From Bolinopsis microptera (lineage: Eukaryota > Ctenophora > Tentaculata > Lobata > Bolinopsidae), in NCBI RefSeq assembly GCF_026151205.1, contig NC_087076.1, positions 19,525,919-19,589,918 of the forward strand: a stretch of DNA of 64,000 bases. The letters are read 5' to 3'. Below, piece by piece: positions 10,243 through 23,100 of the stretch. Under the pieces are notes generated by a model. It did no database searches and was not told where the DNA came from. It saw only the letters and a list, made by a program, of their open reading frames with translations. The position numbers were made by a program, and so were the translations under genes. Every line of letters begins with the position of its first letter. Position 1 is the stretch's first letter.

Positions 10243-12879
10243 ATATAGACAGCACAATATGGTCCTCCAATCCTGAGCTCAACGATATCATTGTTTAATT
10301 ATTACGTCATTAATCAGTTAATTTTGTATGAATATGTAATCTGCATATTGTGATAAATGCGGGAATTTTTGACCATTACATTGCTTGGACCCCTTTCCAC
10401 AAAATGTTGCTTTGTTTAAAAAAAACTGTAAAGGTGAAACATCCAGATACCTAACTTACTATCTAATAACCATGCCTCATGAATTGGCTTTAAACCCCTT
10501 CACCTATCAGTTCAAAAACCCCACCCTTTTTGGCATATGGAGCAAACGTCATTTGTATCACACCCCCTAAACAGAGCGTAACAGTGTAGAACGCAACCCG
10601 GCACTGGCAATAAACATTGTGCAGATACAACTGCGGCTATTTAGCTCCGGAGTATCCTCCAGCTATGGCCTTGCCCACGTGCAAATTATCTGACCAATCA
10701 CAGCACGCCGAGAAGACAAGAGTGTCGACAGTCAAGCAGGTGTAATTCACACTTTCTAATCCTCATGAAGTATCGCCGCACAAGTGTCAAGTAGCCTGTA
10801 TGTGTTCGTGAAGTTTGCAGGATCAGATGAACTCATGATTTTGGAGGGTTTGGGACTGCACTAACAGTGATCTCAGTATGGAACTGTTAGGGAGAGTGCT
10901 GTGATCTAGACAAGGGCGTGTCTAAAGTCTAAAAGTTGGCGAAACGAAAAGTGCATTCATTTTACAACGCTCAAAAGTTAGCCATAAGCTGTAAATTAAA
11001 AGTAGACGAAATACAAAGGTACATATTGTAATTCAAATCGCAAATAAACCGATTTCAACTTTTATATCATTTAAATTTAACCATTTTAAGAGTCATAAGA
11101 CAAAAAGTGCTTGATCTTCGTGACCGAGATGGTCGGATCACGCTCATTGATCTCACACGATATTATCGTATTACTATCGAATTAGATTATTACTGCATGT
11201 TATTATAACTATATCACTGACTGCAACGTCATGTAAAATCTAGTTTTTATTGATGCACAAGCCGCAAAAAACGTCTCCAACGAGTTAAACACCAGAAAGG
11301 AAGCAAACTGAATTAATAAAACGAATTGTCTGCAGACAACTACTTACGACATGTACACTGTACAGAGTACTAGTTCAGGCTGACTAAACTAAGTTTTCTG
11401 TCGCCAAGCTCGCACGTTTTATCAGACCAGTGGAAGGAAAACTTGGCTCAATAGCTCAAGTATCAGAACACACGAACACTAACCCAGTCAACTATTTACA
11501 ATCATTATTTGTCACACCCCCAATCTCCTGTAAACGTAAACAAAGCGTAAAAAACGCCGTATTGCCGACACATAATGAAGGAGTAAAATCGGGCGTGCAG
11601 TTACCCAGCAAAAGCGAGATGACTCCTTCATAATACTATAATATGACGCCGCAGGTGCATAGCCGGATTATCTCAGAGGCAGTTTACTCAACACTGCACT
11701 GAAAGGAGAGAGAACTGCAATAAACGAGCAGCAACGTGTGGATATTACTGTCCTCTATAAACGACAGTTAAAAGTGTTGGTGTCTGCAGGGTTGTGGGTG
11801 TCGCTGCCTCGCACTATCTCTCTACGAAGGTTCTTTCCAAGCTTTATACTCTAGTAGCTGCTATTTATAGTTATTTATAGTTATATATAATATGTTTATG
11901 TAAATTTTGAACTACCGGTATAGTTGTGTGTGTTAGCGCGAATAAGAGTCAACTATCTCAAGCTAAGTTGGATCGTAAGATTAGAGCTAATAACCATAAT
12001 ATAATCGACTGCCATGACTTCAACTTTAACTTTTCTAATCAAACTTACAACTAAAACAACAGAGCACAACCAGTCTACGTTTATCAAGTTCATGCAAGGT
12101 CTGAACCTTGGCTAGAAAGGAAGATATGAAAGTCAAGAGAAAGAGAGGCGGAATTTGGAGGTAATCTGAACAAGTAATTGTCAGTTCGGACGTGATGACA
12201 TGTCCCACTTAGAGGCCCCCTAGTGTAGGTAACCAACACCATGATAATATAATAATCATAATATAAATAACAACTGAATTATATTTATTCTGAACGGTAC
12301 CGCGGGCAGCCATGCGTGATCCAGACCAATTGTAATAGAGGTGTTATGTCACGTGACGCTGATCTGTCCAATCATAAACAGGAAGATTGAGTAGACGTTG
12401 TTATCTCTACCACAGCTTGGCAATTTCAAGGTGTTCCTATCTGCACCGCGGTACACACGCCATGATAATGTCATGAACTAGAAATAGTGTATACATTAAA
12501 TATAATGTAACCGTGCCCACTGCCCACGTTCAATGCAAACTGTTGGGGGGATTGTAATTGTTCACTATAGGCAAACGATCTTGATTGTGTGTTGGTCTCT
12601 TCTCCAACCGACTGTGGTGCTTACCGTCCAATCATGAGCAGAATATTAACATTGTTTAGCTATAGTATGTCTCGGTTGAACTGCGGAGATTAGTATTATT
12701 AAGTTTGCTGTAATACATAATATGTGGTCGCGATTATCAACTCAGTGGGATTCCAAATGATGAACTGTGCTTTAATTTTACACCAACTGGAAGCAAAGGA
12801 ATAATGCATATATCCATGAGTGCTCCCAAAATCGATTGTGGAGTGATTCAGCAAGCTCGACAAATTTAGGTAGACCCGG
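10243..12879. other. Intergenic, nothing recognised
   Basis: Several moderately GC-rich patches with CCAATCA boxes (10,693; 12,367; 12,629) but no exon that I can place in a family. A 67-codon plus frame at 11430-11633 starts with ATG, yet lacks recognisable features. Confidence 0.35.
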
Positions 12880-13140
12880 TCATTTAACAAATTTACTGTC
12901 CACCTCTCTTAAAAAAACAGCTTTCAAATTGACAAGTTGGGCACACACGAATGCGATGTCGCTCAGATAAGGCAACATCTTCGCCACAAATTTGTTTCCC
13001 AAAATCTTGTACCGCTTCAGATATATAGCCAATGGAGCGTTCCACGTGGATGTGGGCGATGCTGACTTTTCTTGTGGCTGCTACTTCTTCCGGTGTGAAC
13101 TGAATCTTGCCCACAACCCCGCTGGGATGTTAAGTGTAAC
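12880..13140 (-). pseudogene. Fossil of a DDE_Tnp_4-type (Harbinger/IS5-like) transposase C-terminus
   Basis: Read on the minus strand in three registers, the pieces line up with the C-terminal part of DDE_Tnp_4 transposases: LNIPAG, then GKIQFTPEEVAATRKVSIAH followed by IHVERSI, then LKRYKILGNKF...MLPYLSDIAFVCAQLVNLK ending in TGA at 12880. The IHVERAIGRIK-like box is typical of this family. At least two frameshifts separate the pieces, and no N-terminal part was found upstream, so it is an inactive fragment. Confidence 0.7.
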
Positions 13141-14880
13141 TCCTGAAATTTAATTCGCTATTTATTTCGCTTATTATTAACTAACCAGACGATGATTAAT
13201 CACTCTACACTCAACTATTACAAAGGAACACCACACGACATGGACAGCCATCTCCAAATTAAGAACTAACAGCCTCAACGAATGTGTGTACACTTACGAT
13301 TTAGACATGAAGTTTAAATCTTCTGAAAAGCGAATCATGAATAACACACCATTTAACATTAATTGTTTCCAGACCTCTTTGCACCTCCTTGGGTCCCGGT
13401 CAGTACCGAGGAAGGCACTCTTTCCCCTCGGTACTTAATATGATGAGTAGTCGTGCCTTGTACGACTGCAAATTCTATTGTATAGAGTTCATTGAGGACC
13501 ATTCTGTCGGGTCTATATTGTCCCGATCTTGTTCTGCATCGCGGCAGAGTCATATCGAGGAATGGTTGTGTCAAGGTGCTGCTAAGTTCATGTTTACGAG
13601 AGTTTGTTTGGATTTAATAATAATACTTGATGTTTAAATAGGGCAGTGGCACATCTACCATCTACATCACTCAATGCAAGACGCAAGTTATATATAAATG
13701 CTCGCGTCGACAGCTTGACGTTTAAGGACCGATTTTGTAATTCAAAAACTAGATAATCATAAAGTGATAATGAACCACATTAGACATGCAATCCGAATTT
13801 GTTCAAATTTTTTAATTTAACTTGTTATCAAATTTTCATACAGTAAGCAAGAAAAGCACTCGTTTAGCAGTAAAAATGTTATAAAATATGTAGATATCAG
13901 TGTCTAGTCTAGATGAATATGAAAATAGTGTAAAAACCACAGATACGAAATATGACCAGATTTGATGAGCATATCAGCAATCAGTATCACAGGTCATCTT
14001 CGTCAAATGGGTATAGGGGGTGCACCATAAAAATAAACTTGCTCGGATTTTAAAAATTTTTGTACCATTGTTTTCTAGAGACTGTGAGAATTTTCACAAT
14101 ACCAAATTTGTCATACCTTTTTAGAAAGATCAGTGAGTTTCGCCTAGGTGCCATATTTGATGGTGCGCGGCTTTTGGAGCAAAATTAGCTGTAAAAGTCG
14201 CGTAATTTGACCAAATTTGACCAAATTCGTTGATTTTTGTCGTATTATTTGGATATATCTTCAGTTCCTTGAATGAGATCATTCTGAAAATTGGCGGCGA
14301 CCTTCCAATAGGGCTTTCACAACTGTCCGAAAAATTTGGTGGATATCGGAGTTGATATAGTGATCAAAATGGGGCAAAATACGCTGCTTTTAGCTGTAAC
14401 ATAATGTCTGATGGTTGGATATGCTTTAAACTTTTCGGACACTTTCCTTGTAAGTCTATGAGTAAGCTTACCAATTTTTGTTGCAATTGGAGGTCGGGAA
14501 GAATACTTAATATCTATTTGTTTGAAGAAAATTGTGCTGGCCGAAATTAGCGCTAAAAAACCATCCTACAGTCGGCACGCGCGGCTCACTGTCGATGGCG
14601 CACTACCTAATGGGTACTTATCGTGTAGGTATTTATTTGAACGGACATTAAGATGAAAGATATATGATATAGAGGCTTCCAGCGTTCAATTAACTATAAG
14701 CCATTAAATAATTTAAGGTCCGATAAAGTAGGAATAGAATAAATGTTCTAACGGGAGTTCAGGTCATCAAATTGAACAACTGGCCAGTTTTCTACATATC
14801 AATAACATTAGAACATGTACTTGTAGAACCTCAATTACATTACTGGGCGGCGCTCAGCCTGTCATTCCGCCGAATCTTTA
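13141..14880. other. Intergenic; small hairpin at 13,400
   Basis: No supported exon. AGTACCGAGG...CCTCGGTACT (about 13,402-13,436) is a perfect 10-bp-arm hairpin. Overlapping frames at 13.36-13.64 kb on both strands show no family features. Confidence 0.35.
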
Positions 14881-14935
14881 TTCGGTTCCGAATCTTTATT
14901 ATGTTTAATAAAAATAATAAAGATTCGGAACCGAA
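14881..14935. repeat. Perfect 21-bp-arm hairpin
   Basis: TTCGGTTCCGAATCTTTATTA at 14881-14901 pairs exactly with 14915-14935 around a 13-nt AT loop. Possibly the core of a small MITE. Confidence 0.85.
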
Positions 14936-15040
14936 ACATAACAATTACATTTTATGTAACCTCATTACATTTCAAGTGTACATTTCAACCTATAAACTTT
15001 TCAAGTTTTTGAATATTCAGCCATATTCAGCCATATTTGT

Positions 15041-15303
15041 GAACCCTACCCAGGTTTTTGGTTGTCCGGCTGTTAGGATGGTTATAATATGGATCGGAAT
15101 AGGCTGACAGGACATAAAAGCTTTTTGTATATGTCCCCCTTGGCCTTATTCTTAACACTAACAGCTGATGTGAACACATACCGAGAGCTCAAACACTTCT
15201 TAATATACTTCATAATACACAGCTACTTACTAAACTGTCATGTGAACCCTACCGACCCAGGTTCTTGGTTGTCCGGCTGTTAGGATGGTTATAATATGGA
15301 TCA
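15041..15303. repeat. Direct repeat pair, about 62 bp, 200 bp apart
   Basis: TGTGAACCCTACC...CAGGTT(T/C)TTGGTTGTCC...GGTTATAATATGGATC occurs at about 15,039-15,096 and again at about 15,240-15,301, differing by a 4-bp GACC insert and one substitution. Confidence 0.8.
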
Positions 15304-15483
15304 CATCACAAATGATACGTCACTGATTGGGCCATGTGATGTGATACCTGTGGGAGGCCGAAATGAGAGGTTCCTAGTTGTCGGTCACCGGAATATTCAA
15401 GTGGTAGGGCGTCAACGTTGCCTTAGAGATGTTGGTATGCTTAATTTCTCGTGAATAAAATTATTAAATAACTTACGTAATCA

Positions 15484-15630
15484 CCTGATCATGATGCCAC
15501 CCTGATCATGATGCCACCTGATCATGATGCCACCCTGATCATGATGCCACCCTGATCATGATGCCACCCTGATCATGATGCCACCTGATCATGATGCCAC
15601 CCTGATCATGATGCCAACTGATCATGACGG
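15484..15630. repeat. VNTR of 16-17 bp (CTGATCATGATGCCAC), about 9 copies
   Basis: Units alternate between CCACCTGATCATGATG and CCACCCTGATCATGATG spacing. The array is at one end of the inverted copy of the 6.87-kb TIR element, where that element shows a single related word (GCATGATCAGGGTAGCATG at about 7489). So the array appears to have grown inside the element. Confidence 0.9.
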
Positions 15631-15950
15631 GCCGAAATCATTGTTAGCACCTTTCAAACTGCTTACTAATACTTTAGCATGAATCGGATTTGATAAGGGG
15701 GTAGGCTACTACTCCTATACATAGTACCTTGGTATGACTCTATAGTAATCTACCAGAGTGAAATTGAATAAAAATATTGTCAAATTGTTATTATTGATAT
15801 TCTAGAGGGTAAATAAGAAAGTTTTGATTACGTTAAAATCAACAACCAAACCCCCATCCCCCCCCCCCCCGTAATCAACCGTAATCATTTGGAAACCCCC
15901 TCGCCACTCGCCCTCCCCCCTCGGCTGATTAAGTAATATGCGAACGACCC
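15631..15950. mobile_element. Second, inverted copy of the 6.87-kb TIR element (partial)
   Basis: The reverse complement of this stretch shares with 6.87-7.5 kb the words GGTCGTTC, TAATCAGCCGAGGGGGGAGG, TTTACCCTCTAGAAT, ATAACAATTTGACAATAT and ATGATTTCGGC. It ends at GAACGACC (15,942-15,949). Confidence 0.65.
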
Positions 15951-16723
15951 CTAGGCCTATGTAATATATATTTTAAACTCTTATTTGAATTGTCACAATA
16001 TCATGAATCATTTGATTCAACAGAGAAAAAAAAGAAAAACACTTTAATTCTGCTCAAACATCGAATTGATTTATGTTTCAAATACAAATTACTATAATTA
16101 TAAGCATACACCATAATTTCAATCACTAATGTGATTAATATTCACACAGCTCTAAAAACTTCAATTTTACATACAATTATTATGACAAACAGAGTCCTCA
16201 ATATCCCACATTGATACCGTTTTAGTTAATAATATCAGACATCACTTACTCAAGATACCTTACGTCCGAAAAATTTGGCCTCGACTTATTTGCTATTATG
16301 TCTGAAAAAAAGGAGCATATTTTGGTTTTGACAATGATCAAATTTATCATCATTATTCGATGCACAAATATTTCAGACGTAATGTTCGTGTATAAAATTT
16401 GTCAATGCGTTTAATGCATCACGTGACACATCATGTTGTATATTATATAACAGTTATCCGGATTTGTTAACAATTTAACTGAGTTGATTCAAGAAAATAA
16501 CTCTAAATAAATAGCATCTCGTTCCGAAAACAGAAACCTTCGTCCGAATTAAAGGAGGTAAACACAGTAAAAATTGCCACCAACATACATTTACGGTTTT
16601 ACAGGATCAAAATATCCTCCAAAATCAAAAAGAAATCGACAACCTAATAGATTACAAGACGAGAAAAGTCTTGCAATCTTTCGCAGGAAAGATACAAGAG
16701 TTACCTGAATATGACGTACTCAC
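15951..16723. other. Intergenic or intron of the minus-strand gene below
   Basis: AT-rich; no further exon of the gene starting at 16,831 could be placed. Confidence 0.3.
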
Positions 16724-16831
16724 CGGTAAAAAATGATCGGTCGACAGTTTGATAGAATCTTGATCAGTTTCCCATAAATCACGCGGTTTTGGCGTGTTTA
16801 TTGTCAAACAACTTCCGAACAATTTCATCAT
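16724..16831 (-). CDS. Probable first coding exon of an unknown minus-strand gene
   Basis: On the minus strand an ATG-ATG pair (first A at 16831) opens 36 codons that end exactly at a strong donor (CCG|GTGAGT). The peptide begins MMKLFGSCLTINTPKPRDLW. No family recognised. It lies 354 bp beyond the stop codon of the GPAT gene on the same strand, so the short interval between them would hold its promoter. Downstream exons toward lower coordinates were not found. It could be chance, since only one splice signal and an open frame support it. Confidence 0.4.
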
Positions 16832-17184
16832 ATTCACTTCCAACCACCAGCGATCGTCTCTGACCGCAGAGTGGTCTTTAAAAGTAAAAGCAAGTTGTCT
16901 TTCTTATTTGAAATATCTAATTTGAAATTTGCCAGTCACACGGCCAAATTCCACCTTGTTGCTTAGATCTCTGATTGCAAGTCTGAGTCTCCAATTAGAT
17001 TTCACCGAAATAATCACACATGAGCGCTCACGCTACCATCTCAGACTCAAGCATAAACAATTAAAGTTTACGCAAGTATCTCTTAGACGAACGCGTGATA
17101 ACTCACGCAACAATCACGTGACTGCAATCGCGCTAGCCTCACTCGAAAAAAGATTCCTAACACCCACTCTGGGGTGACGAGGTC

Positions 17185-20100
17185 CTATAAAACTGACGTC
17201 AGGGTACTGAGGTTGCCGTGTGAGATGTTCCGGGGGAGTGCCGAGGACTCCAGGAAGTGCTGGCGCTCTAGATCCATCAGAGTTTGTCTGATTCTCTCGC
17301 TCAGCTTCTTTCGCTTTATCATTCCGTCCCACTGATGAGTAAGTTGTCATAGATTAAACATTAATTTCAGTCGAACAAATACAATTGTAGCATGTATTGA
17401 CGGAGATATTTAATTTCCTAAGCCAACAAACAGAAATTAAACTTATACTGTAGGGTGATCTAGGCCATGATGTTAACCTGTAATTTTTATTGTATCCGAG
17501 AGGGCCTTTAATAATCTTAGAACAACTGAACCATCTAGAAAAAGTAAGCTCACCTGGAGATCCACAAGACCACCCTTCCGGGCGATAAGGGACTTGACTC
17601 TGTTAGCAAAGGCAATGGCGTTCTCGTTAGGGAGGCGACGTGTAGGGGGGAGGTAGTAGACATCACACACAAGAGCCCAGCTCGTTAGCATCATAAACAG
17701 GTACCTGGCGGGGAGATTGTGATTTCAGCTGGACTTTCATTTTAGGATTAGAACAACTTAAGATTAAATTGTTTAGGAACCACCAACTTAACAGCTAAAC
17801 ACCGTGCGATTAGAGACGTCTTAAAAAAAGGACAACATATTAAAAGTATTACAGATAGAATTAAGTTTAACAGATAGGGAAGAGATAAAAAGAGAACAGA
17901 TGTAAGATAATTAACTCACTTCACGAAACTCTGCTCGGAGCTGTTCCAGAAAGCCTCAGTAAATAGGGTATCATATTTGATAGCTACAGGGTAAATGGTG
18001 GTGTCTATCTCGAAACAACCCTTCTTGAACATCATTACACTGGTGTTGTTTATACACGTCCCCTCGGGGAATATCAAAACTGGGAGGTTTTTACCTGTAG
18101 TAGACACTGTTTATCGTTAGTTTTTAATATTGTTAGTTTTTAATATCGTTAGTTTTTAATATTGTTAGTTTTTAATATCGTTAGTTTTTAATATTATTAG
18201 TTTCTATTGCGTTATTAAAAGGGGCCGGGAATACGAATATATACAAGCTTACCCAACCAAGTGCATCACAATGAACCCTTTCTTAACAATACAAGAAAAA
18301 TATATGACCACAATTTTGTAACCCTGCAATTTTATTTATGTTATAAATAAAATTGCAGTTTTATTGAGAACTTTATTGAGACTAACCAGTGGTACAATGC
18401 TGAGTGAGCCGGTTTACAACCATCTGTCTGTCTTTGCTCTCACCCCGTTCAAACCAGATGTGCTCTGTCGTTTGGTCCAGAACTTTCTGGGCAAACCCTA
18501 AGAAACCTCCGTGTCGCTGACCAATCATTGAGTAACAGTTATCGTAACTGGGGAATGATTTAGTTGATTATTTATCATTATATTTATTAGCTTATTTTTG
18601 TTTGGAACCCGATTTCTTTTGCAATCAAGACCTTTTCTTTGGACTTGACATCAATTAGTGTTAGACGATTTTAGCCTATTTTCTCATTCGATCGATCTAT
18701 ATTTTAAACAACATGGTCAGGTTGTTAGATAAAGGGTCAGTAAGTAAGCCCCACCTCAATACTGCAGCATCAAGAGGGGAGGTGTGGTTAGCCACGCAAA
18801 TACCACCGTTCTTGGCTTTGTTCTCCGGGTTGTGGAACTTAACAACTGCACTGAAGCTGTGCGTCACTAACTTGAACACTAGGCAGATCATCCACTCCTG
18901 AAATTGGGAGCAAGTCAGGACTTGAAGAGTTTTCTTGATTCTCAATTTTAAACAGTTCAAAACGTTTTAAAAGTGTTTAGGTTAGTTTTCACATGATACT
19001 GTAGCGATTAAAGAAATGTATTGCTCGCTGCTGTCAGCTGATCGGTTAACCACTTTTTCGTTTAAAACTAAATGTCCATCAGTAACTCTATGCGGGGTTT
19101 TCCAAAACTTACGTAGCATTTGTCGTACCAAGGTAGACTCCGGGGGAGTAGTACTAGGATAAGAGTAGCAAGCAACAACCACCCTAACGCTGCCATAAAC
19201 ACTAGTATCCTGAGAGGGTGTTAGAGGGTGTTACACTGGTAGAATCATGGTAATGGTATTGAACACAACCTATATTACATCTAACTGAATGGTACCATGG
19301 ATTTTGTAAGGGTCTAATATTTTATGCTTCTTCTTATCTTGTAGCTGTATTTACATAAAACAGTTGTTCCACAAACCTCATGGGTAGGAGCCAGCCCCAT
19401 CTCCAGATAAGACTGAGGAACCAGATAACATTGAGACGGTGACTCATAAATACAGGGTGTATTGAGGTTCTGGTTAGCATGTTCCACAGTCCGTTCTCTT
19501 GGGCGTAGAACCTTGTTGTCACCTGTTATTTGATGGAAACAGTTTTAGAAGAAGATAAGACAGCTAACAAGTTTTAAACTTTGTAGATCTATAACATGTA
19601 TTATTGTGGTGATGAAAGTGATGGAGTGACCTCAAATTAAATGATTTATTTCTGTTATCGTGAAACAGATGCTCGTATTATCTAATCTAATCTAGGGGGG
19701 TGTCCGTAGCAATTTTTGGCAATTTTTGGCAACCCCTTTTTTTGGAAATTTTGAAAATTCATGTGAAAGGTTGCCAAAAATTGCGAAAAATTGCCAAAAG
19801 TTGCCAAAAATAGTGATTTCCCATTAACTTTACCCCAGAATTTTAGATACCGAGGAAGACTGAGGAGGAGGAGGACTGAGAAGGAGGAGAACTGAGGAGA
19901 ACCGAGGACTGAATAGGAGGAGGAGGAGGAGGACTCGGGGAGGACTGAGGAGAAAGATGAAGGAGAAGGAGAAGGAGGACTGGTGAAGAGGATTGATGAG
20001 GAGGAGGAGGACTGATGAGGAGGAGGAGGAGGAGGAATGAGGAGGATGAGGACTGAGGAGGAGGAGGACTGAGGAGTAAAAGTAGGAGGAGGACTGAGGA

Positions 20101-23100
20101 GGGGAGGAGGAAGAAGACTGAGGAGGATCAGGATGACCCAGGAGGAGGACCCAGGAGGAGGAGGAGGAGGACTGAGGAGGATGACTGAGGAGGAGGAGGA
20201 CTGAGGAGGAGGAATGAGAAGGAGGAGGACTGAGGAGGACAGGAAGAAGAGGACTGAGGAGGATCAGGATGACCCAGGAGGAGGACTGAGGAGGATGACT
20301 GAGGAGGTGGACTGAGGAGAACTGAGGAGGAGGATGACTAAATATGAGGAGGAGGAGGGGGACTGAGGAGGACTGAGGGGGATGGCTGAGGAGGATGACT
20401 GAGAGGGAGGAGGAGGAGTAAAACTGAGGAGGACTGAGGAGAAGGAGGAGGAGAACTGAGGAGGAGGACTGAAGAGGGGGACTGAGGAAGAGGAGGGGAG
20501 GCGGAGGAGGATTGAGAAGGATGACTGATGACTGGAGAGGAGGGGAAGGAGGTGGATGAGGAGAATGAGGAGGACTAAGGAGGAGGAGAAAGAGGACTGG
20601 TGAAGGGGATTGATGAGGAGGAGGAGGAGGACTGATAAGGAGGAGGAGGAGGAGGACTGAGGAGTAGGAGTAGAAGGATGACTGAGGAGGATCAGGATGA
20701 CCCAGGAGGAGGACCCAGGAGGAGGAGGAGGCGGAGGACTGAGGAGGATGACTAAGGACGAGGAGGACTGAGGAGGACTGAGGAGGATGGCTGAGGAGGT
20801 TGACTGAGGAGGAGGACTGACAGAGAGGAGGAAGACTGAGGAGGGGGAGGAGGTAAAGGACTGAAGAGGAGAAGGAGGAGGAGGACCCAGGAGGAGGACC
20901 CAGGAGGAGGACCCAGGAGGAGGACCCAGGAGGAGGACCCAGGAGGAGGACCCAGGAGGAGGACCCAGGAGGAGGACCCAGGAGGAGGACCCAGGAGGAG
21001 GACCCAGGAGGAGGACTGAGGAGGAGGAAGAGGAGGAGGAGGATGAGGAGGAGGAAGAGGAGGAGGAGGATGAGGAAGCATCTAAATGTTATTTCCATTT
21101 TTGTTATTTTTTGTCCACTCTATTTTTTGTCCGTTTTGAAAATATAGGGTACCGAACGGACAAAAAACATGAGCCCCGCCTCTTTTTATCACTTTTTATC
21201 ACTTCTAAGGCACTTAAAGGTGCTTTAGAAGTGATAATTAGGAGCCAATTAGCAATTGTTTTCAACAGAATTTTGTTTTCCGAATTTAATTATTTTTGGC
21301 AACTTTTGGCAACCTTTTAATTACGGAAATTTTGTAAATTTAGGTGAAAGTTGCCAAAAATTGCTACGGACCCCCCCCCCCCAATCTAGTGCACCTAAGA
21401 GTCCTCCACGAACCTGATCGTCTCTAATAGTAGATATCCCGTTCATTAATAGAGGGGCAATGTCACAGAACGCGAAATGCGGGTTCGACTCCTCCCCATT
21501 TCTCGCATCTTCCACATAACTGGGAAGATGTCTCCTTTTCCCACGGGAGGATCGTCTCATAGTTTCTTCCTCCTCCTCCGAGGATATTTCTTCCTCCGTT
21601 AGCTGAAATGTTTGGATAAGAAGATTTGATCGAGCACACTTTGATCGAGTGGAAAGGAGATATATAATATATTATATATTCGAGAGCACAAAGCTTAAAA
21701 AGGAGTTTTCAATAGTTTTTAATACTTTAAAACTGTCGCAATGAAGTTACCTCGTTATCAAATCCAAGGAGATGCTTTCTTTCATTTATTATATCGTCAC
21801 AGTAAACAAATAGTCGGTGAACATTCTTGATGTACCTGAAGTAGTTATTGTCAGTTATCATTCCGCAGTATTTACCAATATTTAGTTATTATCAGACAGG
21901 AGAATTTTACTTTCAGTTATATTATCGTTACTTCGAGATTAGATATATTGCCAATTTGATGTTCGATTTATGTCGAATAGTAACATCATGCTAAACAACC
22001 CCACAACACCAGGCTGACATTTTATCACTCAGAGAGACGAATCGTATTAAATAAGTGTGACACAATTAATCCTGTCTTTATCGTGTACAGCTATTATTTA
22101 TGCTCGCTGACATCAGCTCAATTCAATTAGAATTGTGACTCCCACAATCTCAAATTACCGATCTGAACTCTACATTCCAGATTTTCTCTAATCAGACGTA
22201 GTACACTCTGTAGTGTTTGTTGTTTAGTATAAGTTGTAGAGATGGAGGTTGGAAACGCTCAAATACACGGACAGACGGACAAGCTATCGTGTAGAGAGTG
22301 TGGTACGGAATCTAGAGTAAGGTTGTTGTCTTGTCTACATAGTTACTGTAGCGAGTGTATCGCCCAACATACCCAGGACCGTAAGTTATGTTTATCTTTT
22401 ACTTTTCCAGGAATCATCCTCATCTATCTTGTTCACTACGAACGAAAGAGTTCTTAACAGGTTCATAATAACGCAAAACCCCGATTTATCGCAAACACCG
22501 CGGCTGTTTCCGTAGTAAATCGTGGTTTTACTGTAATTGAACATTTGTTCTCTAAGCTAACAACCTATTTTTGCCAAGTTTCAAAATTCGTGATAAAATT
22601 ACACGAAAAGTACAAAATCTCTCTATTACAGTAGAATCAGAGTTGGTATACTGCTCTACGTGCCGGAGTAACAACAAAATCACATCAAACGAGCTCTCAT
22701 TCTCTGAACTAGACCAGATTGAAGGCTGTTGTCCTGACCATGACAACAGCTGGACCATGTTCTGCTTCACATGTGACAAACCACTCTGTGACACGTGCAC
22801 TTCAGATCTACACCGCGCGCACGAGTATCTCACCCTCAACGAGGCTAGCGCTGTCAAAGCTACTGAACTGCGCAGTCGCTCGCATGATCTTAAGATAAGT
22901 TTGAGGAGGGTCCACGCTACCAAGGAGAAAACATTGCAAATAAAGGAGGATCTATACGCCCGAGCGGAAGAAGTGACTTATCAGATCTACACTACATTCG
23001 GACAGTACATCCGTGCGCTACAAGAGAGGGAACAAGCGCTGATCGCAGAAGTGGAGGGTATTCAGCGTGCAAAGGAGAAGGTTCTAGACTTGCAGATTCA

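Noticed and set aside
19334-19380. GPAT exon 4 continuing past ATGAG to a donor at TTTAT|GTAAAT
   Set aside because: That choice breaks the frame with exon 5. The donor ATGAG|GTTTGT restores phase and matches the family sequence LLP(M/L)R.
19830-21098. 422-codon Ser/Pro/Leu-rich minus-strand frame
   Set aside because: Arises from the GA-rich satellite inside a transposon; crosses a GPAT intron and has no domain.
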